Below the pieces are notes generated by a model. It was given only the letters and a program-made list of their open reading frames with translations. It had not been told where the DNA came from and did not search any database. Source: Microvirga arsenatis (GTDB lineage Bacteria > Pseudomonadota > Alphaproteobacteria > Rhizobiales > Beijerinckiaceae). Taken from it: DNA of 64,000 nt. The stretch is from the NCBI RefSeq assembly GCF_009910705.1, contig NZ_JAAAXJ010000003.1, positions 124,001 through 188,000 on the forward strand. The letters are read 5' to 3'. Positions 46,475 to 55,262 of this stretch are shown here, piece after piece (position 1 is the stretch's first letter; the number at the start of each line of letters is the position of its first letter). The translations under genes and the position numbers were made by a program.

Positions 46475-47887
46475 ATGCGCCCAGAGACTGTCGATTACAT
46501 CGAACAGCCACACGCCCTCTCTGCCGAGCAAGGTCTTCTCGGGGCCATTCTCCACAACACCGACGTGATCGACCGCGTGCGCGGTATCGTCGAGGCCGAT
46601 GACTTTCACGAGCAGGTAAACGCCACGATCTTCCGCACAATGTGCGAGCGCCGGGATGCTGGCGAGAACATCGACGGGCGGCTCGTTCGCATTGCTATTG
46701 GGGATCAGGACCTCGGGGGGATCACGGTCGGAGAATACCTGGCGCGGCTCTATGCCCACGCGACGACGGTCTCGAATGCTCCGGACTATGCTAGGGCTAT
46801 TCGCCATGCTGCCATGATGCGCAAGCTTCTGGCAGCCTGCCGTGACGGCGTGGCGGCCATGACCTCTGGCGCCGTGCAGGATCCCTCCCGCTATGCCGCG
46901 CAGATGATCGAGGAACTCGATCTGGTTGCCACCTCCGGCACCCACGAAAGCCTGAAGCGTGTCACCCTCGGATCGGCCTCCCAGCAGGCCATTGATGCTG
47001 CCGTGGCGGCCCGGGAAGGCCGTCTTGAACGGGGGGCGCCTTATGGCATTCCAAGCCTTGACCGAATGACCCTTGGCATGCGCCCGGGCCAAATGATCGT
47101 ACTCGCCGGCCGCCCTGGGATGGGCAAGACGACAGTTGGTGTTGCCTTGGCTCTCAATGCCGCCAAGGCGGGGCATGGCGTCTACTTCGTGTCGCTCGAG
47201 ATGGTCGCGCAAGAGCTCGGTGAGCGGGCTCTTGCCGCCGCAGCCTTCTCGCCGCGGGATAAGAACCCGATCAGCTACCGTGAGATTGCCAAGGGCAAGG
47301 ACCTGAGTGACGAAGATATCTGGGCTCTCCAGGAGACCCAGAAGCGCCTCAGCAAGCTCCCGCTGGTCATCGAGCAGCAGCCGGGGCTCACCATCTCACA
47401 AATCGCGGCCCGCGCCCGGCAGGCCCGCGCGTCTATGGAGCGCAAGGGCATTCCCCTGTCCGTCGTTGTGATTGACCACCTCGGTCTGATCAAAGCCACA
47501 GGACGCTATTCCGGCAACCGTGTGCAGGAGCTGACGGAGATCACTGGAGCCATCAAGGTCCTCGCTAAGGAACTCAACGCTGCCGTCCTGGTCCTGTCGC
47601 AGCTCTCTCGTGAAACGGAGAAGCGCGAGGACAAACGCCCGGTTCTGTCCGACCTCCGTGATTCCGGCTCGACTGAGCAGGATGCCGATATGGTCATGGG
47701 GCTCTACCGAGAAGCCTACTATCTCGAGCACAAGGCCAACCCGACCCCTGAAGACCTCGCCAAGCTGGAAGCCAGCCGGGATGTGATCGAGATCGAGATC
47801 CTCAAGCAGCGTCAAGGCCCGACCGGCCGCGCTCGCCTCTTCTGCGCCATCAACTGCAACGCCGTCTCCGAGCTCAGCGAGTATTGA
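46475..47887 (+). CDS. dnaB: Phage replicative DNA helicase (DnaB family)
   Basis: 470 residues. The N-terminal DnaB domain begins SAEQGLLGAILHNTDVIDRV. The C-terminal RecA-like motor has the Walker A VLAGRPGMGKTTVGVA (about residue 210) and the Walker B VVVIDHLGLI, with LSQLSRETEKREDKRPVLSDLRDSGSTEQDADMVMGLYR. It is the phage replication helicase. The upstream ATG at 46376 gives a spurious extension. Confidence 0.95.
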   Translation: MRPETVDYIEQPHALSAEQGLLGAILHNTDVIDRVRGIVEADDFHEQVNATIFRTMCERRDAGENIDGRLVRIAIGDQDLGGITVGEYLARLYAHATTVSNAPDYARAIRHAAMMRKLLAACRDGVAAMTSGAVQDPSRYAAQMIEELDLVATSGTHESLKRVTLGSASQQAIDAAVAAREGRLERGAPYGIPSLDRMTLGMRPGQMIVLAGRPGMGKTTVGVALALNAAKAGHGVYFVSLEMVAQELGERALAAAAFSPRDKNPISYREIAKGKDLSDEDIWALQETQKRLSKLPLVIEQQPGLTISQIAARARQARASMERKGIPLSVVVIDHLGLIKATGRYSGNRVQELTEITGAIKVLAKELNAAVLVLSQLSRETEKREDKRPVLSDLRDSGSTEQDADMVMGLYREAYYLEHKANPTPEDLAKLEASRDVIEIEILKQRQGPTGRARLFCAINCNAVSELSEY

Positions 47888-47889
47888 TC

Positions 47890-48747
47890 ATGAGCCAGTA
47901 TCCCTCACTCCCCCTCTTCACCGACGCCTACATTGCCGACACGGCCCACCTGACCAACGAGGAGCATGGCGCGTACCTGCGGCTCCTCATGTTCGCCTGG
48001 CGGTCCCCCGATTGCGGGCTGCCGGATGACGACATGAAGCTGTCCCGCATGCTCGGTGTCACACCGAAGAAGTGGGCCTCGTTGAAGGCTGCCGTGATGG
48101 CGTTTTGGAGGCTTGAGAACGGTCGCTGGTTTCAGTCGAGGCTCTCTCGCGAGCGTCAATTCGTTGAAGAAAAAGTTGAGAAGAGACGCAACGCCGGAAA
48201 GCAAGGCGGTCGCCCTAAGTCATTGAAAAACCAAGAACCAGAGAAAGCAAATGGTTCTCAGGAGAAAAGCAAACCGAAAGCACCTACACCTACACCTATA
48301 CTTCCTACGGAAGAGCGCGGGCGCGTGCCCGCGAACATGCAAGCCCGCATGCTGGCTGAATTGCCGCCTGGGGTTGATTGGCCAATCCGCATTTCGATGA
48401 AGCTTCAACCGATCTTCGAATGCCTGGAAGCCGGAGCCGATTTCGAGAAGCACGTTCTGCCGGTCATCCACGAGGAGGCGAAGAACGCCCACGCCGCCGG
48501 CCGCAAGCTGTTCTCCTGGGAGAACGTGGTTCCGCAGATCATGGCGGCTGTCGAGCGCGACCGGAAGCCTGCGCAGCCCAAGCAAGACAACGTGTTCACC
48601 GATGAGGTTTGGAGCCGCGCCATTGAGGGCTACAAGCGGACTCGGCACTGGTCCTACGGCAAGTGGAGCATGCCGCCTGACGATCCAGCTTGCTCGATCC
48701 CGACCCACATCCTGGCGGCCCATGGCTACGGAAGGGCCGCCGCATGA
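47890..48747 (+). CDS. DUF1376 family replication protein (YdaU-like)
   Basis: 285 residues starting MSQYPSLPLFTDAYIADTAHLTNEEHGAYLRLLMFAWR, the DUF1376 signature found in phage replication operons. The C-terminal part includes the PAQPKQDNVFTDEVWSRAIEGYKRTRHWS region. It probably works with DnaB at the phage origin, inferred from context. Confidence 0.9.
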   Translation: MSQYPSLPLFTDAYIADTAHLTNEEHGAYLRLLMFAWRSPDCGLPDDDMKLSRMLGVTPKKWASLKAAVMAFWRLENGRWFQSRLSRERQFVEEKVEKRRNAGKQGGRPKSLKNQEPEKANGSQEKSKPKAPTPTPILPTEERGRVPANMQARMLAELPPGVDWPIRISMKLQPIFECLEAGADFEKHVLPVIHEEAKNAHAAGRKLFSWENVVPQIMAAVERDRKPAQPKQDNVFTDEVWSRAIEGYKRTRHWSYGKWSMPPDDPACSIPTHILAAHGYGRAAA

Positions 48748-49058
48748 TCTGCAGGTGTGGAGGAGAGACCCGCGTCGTCGACAGTCGGCATCCCAAGCCG
48801 CACGTCGTGAAGCGCGTTCGCCAGTGCGAGGCATGCGGGGAGCGCTTCCCGACGTTTGAGAGCCGCGAGGTCCCGACAACCATGAAACCGCGCCGCAAGG
48901 GCGCCAGCACCGAGGCCTGGCGGAAGAAGGTGGAAGCGGACCCCGAATGGTACCGGCAGAACCGCAAGCGCTCCAGCCTCCGCAGAAAGGCGCGCGAGGC
49001 CGCTCAGGCGCTGGGGAGGCCCGTCAGGGAGATCTATCAGCAATGGGGTGTCGCATGA
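48744..49058 (+). CDS. NrdR-type zinc-ribbon protein
   Basis: 104 residues. The first 35 read MICRCGGETRVVDSRHPKPHVVKRVRQCEACGERFPTFESR, a match to the zinc ribbon of the NrdR repressor (CxC...CxxC, RxRxCxxCGxRFTTFE). The ATP-cone that NrdR needs to sense nucleotides is absent, and a basic helical tail replaces it. This suggests a DNA-binding protein but not a full NrdR. Confidence 0.8.
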   Translation: MICRCGGETRVVDSRHPKPHVVKRVRQCEACGERFPTFESREVPTTMKPRRKGASTEAWRKKVEADPEWYRQNRKRSSLRRKAREAAQALGRPVREIYQQWGVA

Positions 49059-49166
49059 CCCATCCCGCACCCCGCATCGAACGAAAGGCAGCAGCATGAC
49101 GAACTCCCCCCGCTTCGCCCTGTCTGCCGATCCCCGCTAACCCTTAACCAGTGAGAGCCCCCGCAC

Positions 49167-49781
49167 ATGGCTAAGAACCGCCGCAAGAAACACCGCCGCT
49201 ACCTCGAAACCCCGAAGGTAACGCCCTCGCATTTCATCCGCCTGGAGCGGCTCAAGGTCGTCATTGACGAGAGCCGGAAGTGGTACGTGGTCCGCGTGAA
49301 CGCCAAGACCGAGGTGAAGGTCCAGAGAGGGTTGGAGCAGGCCGGGTTCACGACCTACCGGCCCGTCGACACGGACATGGTGCGCCGGCGGGGCAGGGTG
49401 TACGAAGTCGGCAAGAGGCCGGCTGCGGGATACCTGTTCGTTGGCGTTACGCCCGACAAGTGCGGCCACGAGGAGCTCTGGGCCTATCACGATAGGATCG
49501 TGGCTGGGGATCAGCCGTTCACGGTGATCGACCAGGAGGGCAGGGAACTCGTCTGCGACGCTCGCATGGTGCAGGAGCGTCCGTTCTACCGCGTCATGGG
49601 GCCGTTCGGGGTCAAGCAGCTCCAAAGGTTTGCCGACCGGATCAGGCCGCCTCTCGTGGCAGCCCTGTGGTATAAGGGTGAAGTGCTCGGACATTTCCCG
49701 GCGATCCATTCCGGTCTCGTGGAAGGGGAGAAGCTCTTGTTGACAAACGTCTTCGAGAAGCTTGAAACCCTAGCTGCCTGA
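49167..49781 (+). CDS. NusG-family transcription antitermination paralogue
   Basis: 204 residues. The NGN domain is visible in KWYVVRVNAKTEVKVQRGLEQAGFTTYRPVDTDMVRRRGRVYEVGKRPAAGYLFVGV (about 38-95), with a C-terminal extension ending in KLETLAA and a basic N-terminal tail (MAKNRRKKHRRY). It lies right before the HNH-terminase late genes, the place of lambda Q. A role in late antitermination is inferred. Confidence 0.85.
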   Translation: MAKNRRKKHRRYLETPKVTPSHFIRLERLKVVIDESRKWYVVRVNAKTEVKVQRGLEQAGFTTYRPVDTDMVRRRGRVYEVGKRPAAGYLFVGVTPDKCGHEELWAYHDRIVAGDQPFTVIDQEGRELVCDARMVQERPFYRVMGPFGVKQLQRFADRIRPPLVAALWYKGEVLGHFPAIHSGLVEGEKLLLTNVFEKLETLAA

Positions 49782-49939
49782 TGCTAGTTATACCTTCACA
49801 TATTCTTGTGGTGCAGTGTGCTCGCCCGATTGGGCTTTGAGCTACGACCGCGTGAGAGGGATGGAGCCACGGCCGCTGTCCCTCAGAGTGCGAAGCCTGC
49901 AAGAAATCAGCCCCGGCGAGATGATCGCGCGGGGCTCCC

Positions 49940-50179
49940 TCACCGGGGCTTCAGGCCGAAAAAGGCTTTTATCTTCTCCATCATCGCAGATGCGCCAAGG
50001 CTCTCCAGCTTGCTAAGCCAATACAGCAATTCAAAGGCTACCAAAAAGAAGCAGAGCCATACGATGGCCGTGATGAGATCTCCTGTCTTCTTATAGTCAG
50101 GGATGACGATCGCTAGGGCGAGGGCAAGCCCGATTGCTCTGCAGAACCACGCAAACACATTGTTCTCCGTTCTGAACAC
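49940..50179 (-). CDS. Small membrane protein, opposite strand
   Basis: 79 residues with two hydrophobic helices (WFCRAIGLALALAIVIPDY, about 11-29, and LITAIVWLCFFLVAFELLYWL, about 35-55). It sits on the minus strand between the NusG-like gene and the late operon. AT-richer than its neighbours. Function unknown. Confidence 0.65.
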   Translation of the reverse strand: MFRTENNVFAWFCRAIGLALALAIVIPDYKKTGDLITAIVWLCFFLVAFELLYWLSKLESLGASAMMEKIKAFFGLKPR

Positions 50180-50191
50180 GCCCTCAACCTA

Positions 50192-50305
50192 ATGGCAGAT
50201 AAACGCAAATCCTACATCCGAGACGACGGCTGTCTCATGATCGAGATCAGCCCCAACCTCTACGTGGAAGAGAGCATCGCTGAGAGGCTGGGGCTGTTGA
50301 GGTAG
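50192..50305 (+). CDS. Small phage protein
   Basis: 37 residues (MADKRKSYIRDDGCLMIEISPN...ERLGLLR). It has the length and composition of a short regulatory or structural peptide. The support is position in a clean frame without overlaps. Confidence 0.45.
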   Translation: MADKRKSYIRDDGCLMIEISPNLYVEESIAERLGLLR

Positions 50306-50308
50306 GGC

Positions 50309-50380
50309 ATGGACATCGCCACGCTGATCACCGTCCTCATCATTGTCATTTTCCTTGCGGGCATGGCTTCGTCTCGCTGA
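50309..50380 (+). CDS. Small membrane peptide
   Basis: 23 residues (MDIATLITVLIIVIFLAGMASSR) forming one membrane helix. It lies between the short ORF above and a truncated copy of the HNH start. Very short, so the confidence is low. Confidence 0.4.
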   Translation: MDIATLITVLIIVIFLAGMASSR

Positions 50381-50493
50381 ATGCCCCGTCCTCCCGATCT
50401 CAAAGCAAGGCAGAGAGCATGGCCCCGTTCCGAGTGCTTTCCTGGGGCATCCTCCTGATCTTTGCCCTGAGCATTGGCAAGATCCTGCCCTGA
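50381..50493 (+). repeat. Degenerate duplication of the HNH gene start with a small membrane ORF inside
   Basis: ATGCCCCGTCCTCCCGATCTCAAAGCAAGGCAGAGAGC (from 50381) closely resembles the 5' end of the HNH gene at 50494 (ATGCCCAAGCCCCTGGATCACAGAGCAAGGCAGAG). Within it a 24-codon ORF at 50419-50493 (MAPFRVLSWGILLIFALSIGKILP) encodes one membrane helix. It looks like a remnant of a duplicated HNH start. Confidence 0.55.
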
Positions 50494-50826
50494 ATGCCCA
50501 AGCCCCTGGATCACAGAGCAAGGCAGAGAGAGCACGATGCCAAGCGCACTGAGGAGAAGCCCTGGCGCCGCTGGTACTGGACAGCCCGATGGCGCAAGAG
50601 GGCCAAGAACCAGCTCAGGGTCGAACCCCTTTGCCGCAAGTGCAAGGCAGAGGGCAGGATCACCCCGGCCAAAGTAGCCGATCACGTCATTCCCCATCGA
50701 GGCGATCCGATCCTGTTCTGGGAAGGCGAACTCCAAAGCCTCTGCGACCCCCATCACAACAGGGACAAGCAGCGAGAGGAGCGAGGCCGGTTCCAGGCTG
50801 TAGGTGAGGATGGGTGGCCCCTCTGA
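50494..50826 (+). CDS. HNH endonuclease adjacent to terminase
   Basis: 110 residues with PLCRKCKAEGRITPAKVADHVIPHRGDPILFWEGELQSLCDPHHNRDKQ: two CxxC-type ligands, the catalytic H in DHVIPHRGD, and N...CDPHHN. HNH proteins next to terminase genes are required for cos cleavage and packaging in HK97-type phages. It is followed by a G-run region that may be cos. Confidence 0.92.
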   Translation: MPKPLDHRARQREHDAKRTEEKPWRRWYWTARWRKRAKNQLRVEPLCRKCKAEGRITPAKVADHVIPHRGDPILFWEGELQSLCDPHHNRDKQREERGRFQAVGEDGWPL

Positions 50827-50832
50827 GCACGC

Positions 50833-50880
50833 GGGGGGGGGTAGTCAAAACCTTAGGGCCGCTCGCCCATGCACCGGCGC
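50833..50880. other. Putative cos packaging site
   Basis: Nine consecutive G (50833-50841) followed by TAGTCAAAACC, 7 bp after the HNH stop and 100 bp before the small terminase gene. This G-run plus TCAAAA element is a pattern I recognise between HNH and terminase genes in HK97-like cos phages, but the cut positions cannot be read from the sequence. Confidence 0.45.
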
Positions 50881-50929
50881 CCCACCAAAACTTCTCACAA
50901 AGCCAGATTAATGTTCTGAGGTTTGAATT

Positions 50930-51325
50930 ATGGCGGCTCGTGGAGCCAAGCCGAAACCAGCGCATCTTCGTATCATTGACGGCACTCACCGGACCACGCG
51001 GCACGGTGATGAAGGCAAGGTCAAGGAGGCGGCAGAGGCATCTATCCAGAGTTTCGGTAAGCTGACCAGACCCAAGCACCTGAAGGGCGAGGCTCTGGCG
51101 GCATGGAAGAGATACATCGAACCGGCGTCGTGGCTTGATGCCTCGCGGGAGCCGGCAGCAATCGCGTTCTGCGAGCTGTGGCAGGAGTTCCGGTTCGCTC
51201 CGACCAGTTTCCCGGCTTCGAAGCATGGGCAGATGCGGGCCTACATGAGCGAGCTCGGTCTGACCGACGAGCGGAACCGCGGCGACATCGAGAAAGATGA
51301 CAAGGACGAGTTCTTCGACGACTGA
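50930..51325 (+). CDS. Terminase small subunit, P27 family
   Basis: 131 residues, starting MAARGAKPKPAHLRIIDGTHRTTRHGDEGKV, the P27 family N-terminus. It recognises packaging DNA and hands it to the large subunit. It overlaps the large subunit by 29 bp. Confidence 0.9.
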   Translation: MAARGAKPKPAHLRIIDGTHRTTRHGDEGKVKEAAEASIQSFGKLTRPKHLKGEALAAWKRYIEPASWLDASREPAAIAFCELWQEFRFAPTSFPASKHGQMRAYMSELGLTDERNRGDIEKDDKDEFFDD

Positions 51326-53156
51326 CCGCGCTACCCTCTATGCAGAGGCCGTCGCCAGGGGCGATATCATTGCGGGGCCCCACGTTCGGAATGCCTGCCG
51401 CCGTCATCTGGACGACCTTAAGCGGGATGACATCGTTTTCGATGAGTCCGCCGCAGCCAAGGCCCTCCGGTTTTTTGAGGAGAAGCTTCGGCTCAGCGAG
51501 GGGCAGTTCGAAGGCAAGCCGTTTCGGTCGCAGCCAGCACAGGATTTCATCATCGGCTCGCTGTTCGGCTGGAAGAAACTGGACGGGCGGCGCCGGTTCC
51601 GCAGGGCCTACATCGAGCAGGGCAAGGGGAACGGGAAGTCACCACTCGCGGGGGGCATCGGGCTCTATGGCCTGACGGCTGATGGAGAGGCTGGTGCCGA
51701 GATCTACTCCGCAGGCGCGACCAAGGAGCAGGCTGGCATCTTGTTCCGCGATGCCGTCAAGATGGTCGACAAATCGCCCGACCTCGACAGGCGGCTGAAG
51801 CGCAGCGGAGGGCCGGGCCGGGAGTATAACCTGGCGTATCTGCCCAAAGGGTCGTTCTTCAGGCCTGTTTCAAGGGAGACGAAGAAAACAGGTTCCGGGC
51901 CGCGCCCGCACTTCGCCCTCGTGGACGAAGTGCACGAGCATGCCGATGGCGGTATAATCGAGATCCTGGAGCGCGGCTTCAAGTTTCGCCGGCAACCGCT
52001 CCTGTTGATGATCACGAACAGCGGGTCCGACCGGAATTCGATCTGCTGGGCCGAGCACGAGCATGCGGTAAGGGTGGCGGCGGGTAACATCGACGCCAAG
52101 GACGACGATGCCCACTACCTGGGAGAGGTTCTGGACGACAGCACGTTCTCCTATGTGTGCGCTCTCGATCCTGGGGATGATCCCCTGAACGATCCGTCCT
52201 GCTGGATCAAGGCCAATCCACTGCTGGGAGTGACGATCACAGAGGAGTACTTGGCTGGCGTCGTCGCTCAGGCCAAGGCCATGCCGAGCAAGTTGAACGG
52301 CATCCTCCGCTTGCACTTCTGCCAGTGGACGGATGCAGATACGGCCTGGATGACACGAGCCGCCCTTGAGCCTGCCATTGCTGATTTCGATCCGAAGGAA
52401 CATCACGGCAAGCCAGTCTGGATCGGCTGCGACCTGTCCCAGAACCGGGACATCACGGCTTTGGCCGCTGTTGTGAAGACAGGAGAGGTTGAGATCACGT
52501 CCGAACGCAACGGTCAGAGGCAGACGGTTCGCAAGCCGACCTATGACGCCTGGATCGAGGCTTGGACCCCTGGCGATACCATGGACGCCCGTTCCTTGAG
52601 AGACAAGGCGCCGTACCGGCAGTGGGCTGAGGCGGGGCACATCCACGCCCCGAAGGGTGAGAGCATCCGGTACGACCACGTTGCGCAGGCATTGGCCGAA
52701 TACGCCCATGACTTCAAGGTCGAGTGTGTGGCCTATGACCGCTATGCCTTCCGCCGTGGCTTCGAACCGGAATGCGCCGCTCTTGGCATCGATGTCGAGT
52801 TCGTGGAGCACCCGCAGGGCGGCACGAAGAAGGGCAAGCCCAACGAGGCGATGAGAACCGCGGCTGAGGCGGCGGATCGCGAACCGGAAGGCCTCTGGAT
52901 GCCCGGGTCGGTTCGGGAGCTGGAAGACGCCATTCTGGAAGGCCGTATCCGGCTGAAGAAGAACCCGGTTCTGATCTCCGCCATGATGAGCGCGGTGACG
53001 GATGAGGACCGCTGGGGCAATCGTTGGCTCGCGAAGGAGCGAGCCGTGAACAAGATTGACTGCGCCGTTGCCCTCTGCATGGCCGTGGGTGCGGCCGCTT
53101 CTTACGAAGGCGCTGCTGGTATGGACCTCGATGCCTGGATCGCGAGCTACGCATGA
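51297..53156 (+). CDS. Terminase large subunit
   Basis: 619-residue packaging ATPase and nuclease. Walker A-like IEQGKGNGKSPLAGG (about residues 102-112), Walker B HFALVDEVHEH (about 204-213), and the C-terminal nuclease domain with GCDLSQNRDITALA carrying an active-site aspartate. It starts inside the small subunit gene. Confidence 0.95.
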   Translation: MTRTSSSTTDRATLYAEAVARGDIIAGPHVRNACRRHLDDLKRDDIVFDESAAAKALRFFEEKLRLSEGQFEGKPFRSQPAQDFIIGSLFGWKKLDGRRRFRRAYIEQGKGNGKSPLAGGIGLYGLTADGEAGAEIYSAGATKEQAGILFRDAVKMVDKSPDLDRRLKRSGGPGREYNLAYLPKGSFFRPVSRETKKTGSGPRPHFALVDEVHEHADGGIIEILERGFKFRRQPLLLMITNSGSDRNSICWAEHEHAVRVAAGNIDAKDDDAHYLGEVLDDSTFSYVCALDPGDDPLNDPSCWIKANPLLGVTITEEYLAGVVAQAKAMPSKLNGILRLHFCQWTDADTAWMTRAALEPAIADFDPKEHHGKPVWIGCDLSQNRDITALAAVVKTGEVEITSERNGQRQTVRKPTYDAWIEAWTPGDTMDARSLRDKAPYRQWAEAGHIHAPKGESIRYDHVAQALAEYAHDFKVECVAYDRYAFRRGFEPECAALGIDVEFVEHPQGGTKKGKPNEAMRTAAEAADREPEGLWMPGSVRELEDAILEGRIRLKKNPVLISAMMSAVTDEDRWGNRWLAKERAVNKIDCAVALCMAVGAAASYEGAAGMDLDAWIASYA

Positions 53157-54433
53157 ACTGGCTAAAACGAGCGCTCCGGATGACCGGCAAGAAGGACATT
53201 GAGCCGTGGCGATCCGGGCTCGCTTCGACCGAGAACGGTAACAACTTCGTCACCAATCAGGTCACGCTTGCGGACTATCGCGACCTTCGCCTGGCAAGTG
53301 GTTCGGCAGCTATTGGCCTATCTGCCACCTGGGCTTGTGTGCAGCTCATCGCCGGCACTATCGCCTCGCTGCCGCTCATGGTCTACAGGACGGATGCGAA
53401 TGGCATCCGTCGCGTCGCCCGGGATCACCCGCTCTATTTCGTGCTGCACGACAGCCCGAACTATGACCAGACGGCCGTAGACTTCTGGGAGTTCATGGCG
53501 GCGGCCATCGAGTTGCAAGGCAACGCCTACGCCCTGATCGAGCGGCGCTCGGATGGGGCCCTGAATGCCCTGCACCCGATCCGGCCTGATCTGGTGCGGG
53601 TGCGCCGCCTGGACAATGGCGGCCTCGAATACGAGTGGACAGAAGACGGCCGTCGCGTCGTGAAGTCTGGCGAGCAGGTGCTCCATATCCGCGGGGCGAT
53701 GGGTGACGCTCTCTCGGGCGTCTCGACGCTCTCCGCCTGTCGGAGTGTATTCGAGGATGCTATCGCGGCCGAGACGGCCGCTGGAGCGATGTTCCAGAAC
53801 GGGGTGAACCCAAGCGGTATCCTGAGCACGTCTGATACGGTTGCCCTGACGAAGGAGCAGCGCGAACAGCTCGAGAAGCTGCTCCAAGAAAAGTATGTCG
53901 GTGCACTGCGCAACGGGCGCCCCATGCTGCTCGACAACGGAATGAAGTGGACCCAGCTCTCCATCAACCCCCAGGACGCTCAGATGTTGGAGAGCCGCAA
54001 GTTCAGTGGCGAGCAAATCTGCCGTCTGTTTGGGGTGCCCCCCGCCATGGTGGGTTTTGGGGACAAGTCTTCGAATTGGGGAACGGGCAAGGAAGTCGAC
54101 GTGCTCGGCTTCCAGAAGTTCACCCTCCGCAAGCGCCTGAAGCGTATCGAACAGGCCCTCCTGAAACAGCTTGTGCCCCTGGCCGAGCGGCGGATTCAAG
54201 GGATCACGATCGAGTTCAACTTCGAGGGGCTGCTGCGCGGCGACACGGAGAGCCGGTACAACGCCTATGAGCGGGCCATCCGGATGGGAATTGCGACCCG
54301 CAACGAGTGCCGGGCCCTCGAAAACCTGCCGCCGATTGAGGGCGGCGATGTGGTGACAGTGCAGATGCAGGACATCCCGTTGAAAGACGCGATCAGCGAT
54401 TCACGGCAAGCCCAAGGGGTGGTAGAAGAATAA
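53153..54433 (+). CDS. Phage portal protein (HK97 type)
   Basis: 426 residues, forms the dodecameric DNA-entry ring. Family features are ATWACVQLIAGTIASLPLMVY, HDSPNYDQTAVDFWEFMAAAIELQGNAYALIERR and RKFSGEQICRLFGVPPAMVGFGDKSSNWG. It overlaps the terminase stop by 4 bp. Confidence 0.95.
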   Translation: MNWLKRALRMTGKKDIEPWRSGLASTENGNNFVTNQVTLADYRDLRLASGSAAIGLSATWACVQLIAGTIASLPLMVYRTDANGIRRVARDHPLYFVLHDSPNYDQTAVDFWEFMAAAIELQGNAYALIERRSDGALNALHPIRPDLVRVRRLDNGGLEYEWTEDGRRVVKSGEQVLHIRGAMGDALSGVSTLSACRSVFEDAIAAETAAGAMFQNGVNPSGILSTSDTVALTKEQREQLEKLLQEKYVGALRNGRPMLLDNGMKWTQLSINPQDAQMLESRKFSGEQICRLFGVPPAMVGFGDKSSNWGTGKEVDVLGFQKFTLRKRLKRIEQALLKQLVPLAERRIQGITIEFNFEGLLRGDTESRYNAYERAIRMGIATRNECRALENLPPIEGGDVVTVQMQDIPLKDAISDSRQAQGVVEE

Positions 54434-54498
54434 AGCGGCCCGACAAGGTGCAGGAACACCAAGCCGGGCCTGACCATCACGATGCAGGAACATCGACA

Positions 54499-55251
54499 AT
54501 GGCTGACACTGTTTTAGACGCGCCGAGGGCGCTCCGCAACTTCGTTTGCGAGGGTTGCGCCGCTTCAATCCAAGGCATTCGACGGACAAAGAAGTTCTGT
54601 GAGGCATGCGCCAAACAGGCGCGGTTGGCCTCGGCTCGAAAGTATGATGCGGCGAACCCGCGCGATAGGTCGGTGCAGAAGCAAAGGAAATGCTGCGGCT
54701 GCTCGACGGAGTTCGTCACAACCAAGGCATGGGTGCGCTACTGTGATCCGTGCAGGGCGGAAGCCCGCGAAGCAGGACCGTCTGAGCACTACTATCTGAG
54801 GAATCCGACAGCGACGAGCATATCCGGGGAGCATCGCACCTGCCGTCATTGCGGGGGCGGGTTCCCGGTGAAGGCTAAACGGCAGGTGTTTTGCTGCCGA
54901 TCCTGCCGCCAGAAGGCCGAGAGTGCGACCCCAGAGGTAAGGCTGAATGCTCGCGTTCGTGCAGGCATTCACAAGACCCTCAAATCTGGCAAGGGCGGGC
55001 GCTCGTGGTCTGAATTGGTCGGCTATAGCGTTGAGGAGTTGAAAGCTCATCTAGAGCGGCAGTTCCTTCCCGGCATGGGCTGGCACAATATGGGCGATTG
55101 GCACTTAGATCATCGTCTGCCGCTCGCCTCATTCAGTTTCGATAGCGCAGAGCACCCGGATTTTCGGGCGGCATGGGCACTGACCAATCTGCAACCCTTA
55201 TGGGCGGAGCAGAACATCAAGAAAAAGGCACAGCGCCTCTTCTTGGTCTAG
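54499..55251 (+). CDS. Free-standing HNH homing-type endonuclease
   Basis: 250 residues. Several cysteine pairs form zinc fingers (FVCEGC...FCEACAKQ, KCCGCSTEF...YCDPCRAE, TCRHCGGGF...FCCRSCRQ). A C-terminal HNH-like nuclease core follows: WHLDHRLPLASF...ALTNLQPLWAEQNIKKKA. It is inserted between portal and prohead protease, which in HK97-type phages are normally adjacent, so it is probably a mobile intruder. The start ATG at 54499 follows a short repeat (GCAGGAACA at about 54450 and 54484). Confidence 0.85.
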   Translation: MADTVLDAPRALRNFVCEGCAASIQGIRRTKKFCEACAKQARLASARKYDAANPRDRSVQKQRKCCGCSTEFVTTKAWVRYCDPCRAEAREAGPSEHYYLRNPTATSISGEHRTCRHCGGGFPVKAKRQVFCCRSCRQKAESATPEVRLNARVRAGIHKTLKSGKGGRSWSELVGYSVEELKAHLERQFLPGMGWHNMGDWHLDHRLPLASFSFDSAEHPDFRAAWALTNLQPLWAEQNIKKKAQRLFLV

Positions 55252-55262
55252 GAGAACTCTCA

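Noticed and set aside
49795..49905. tRNA-like arms (GTGCTCGCCC...GGGCTTTGAGC)
   Set aside because: D-arm-like pairing appears by chance, but no T loop (GTTCGA) or closing acceptor stem is present.
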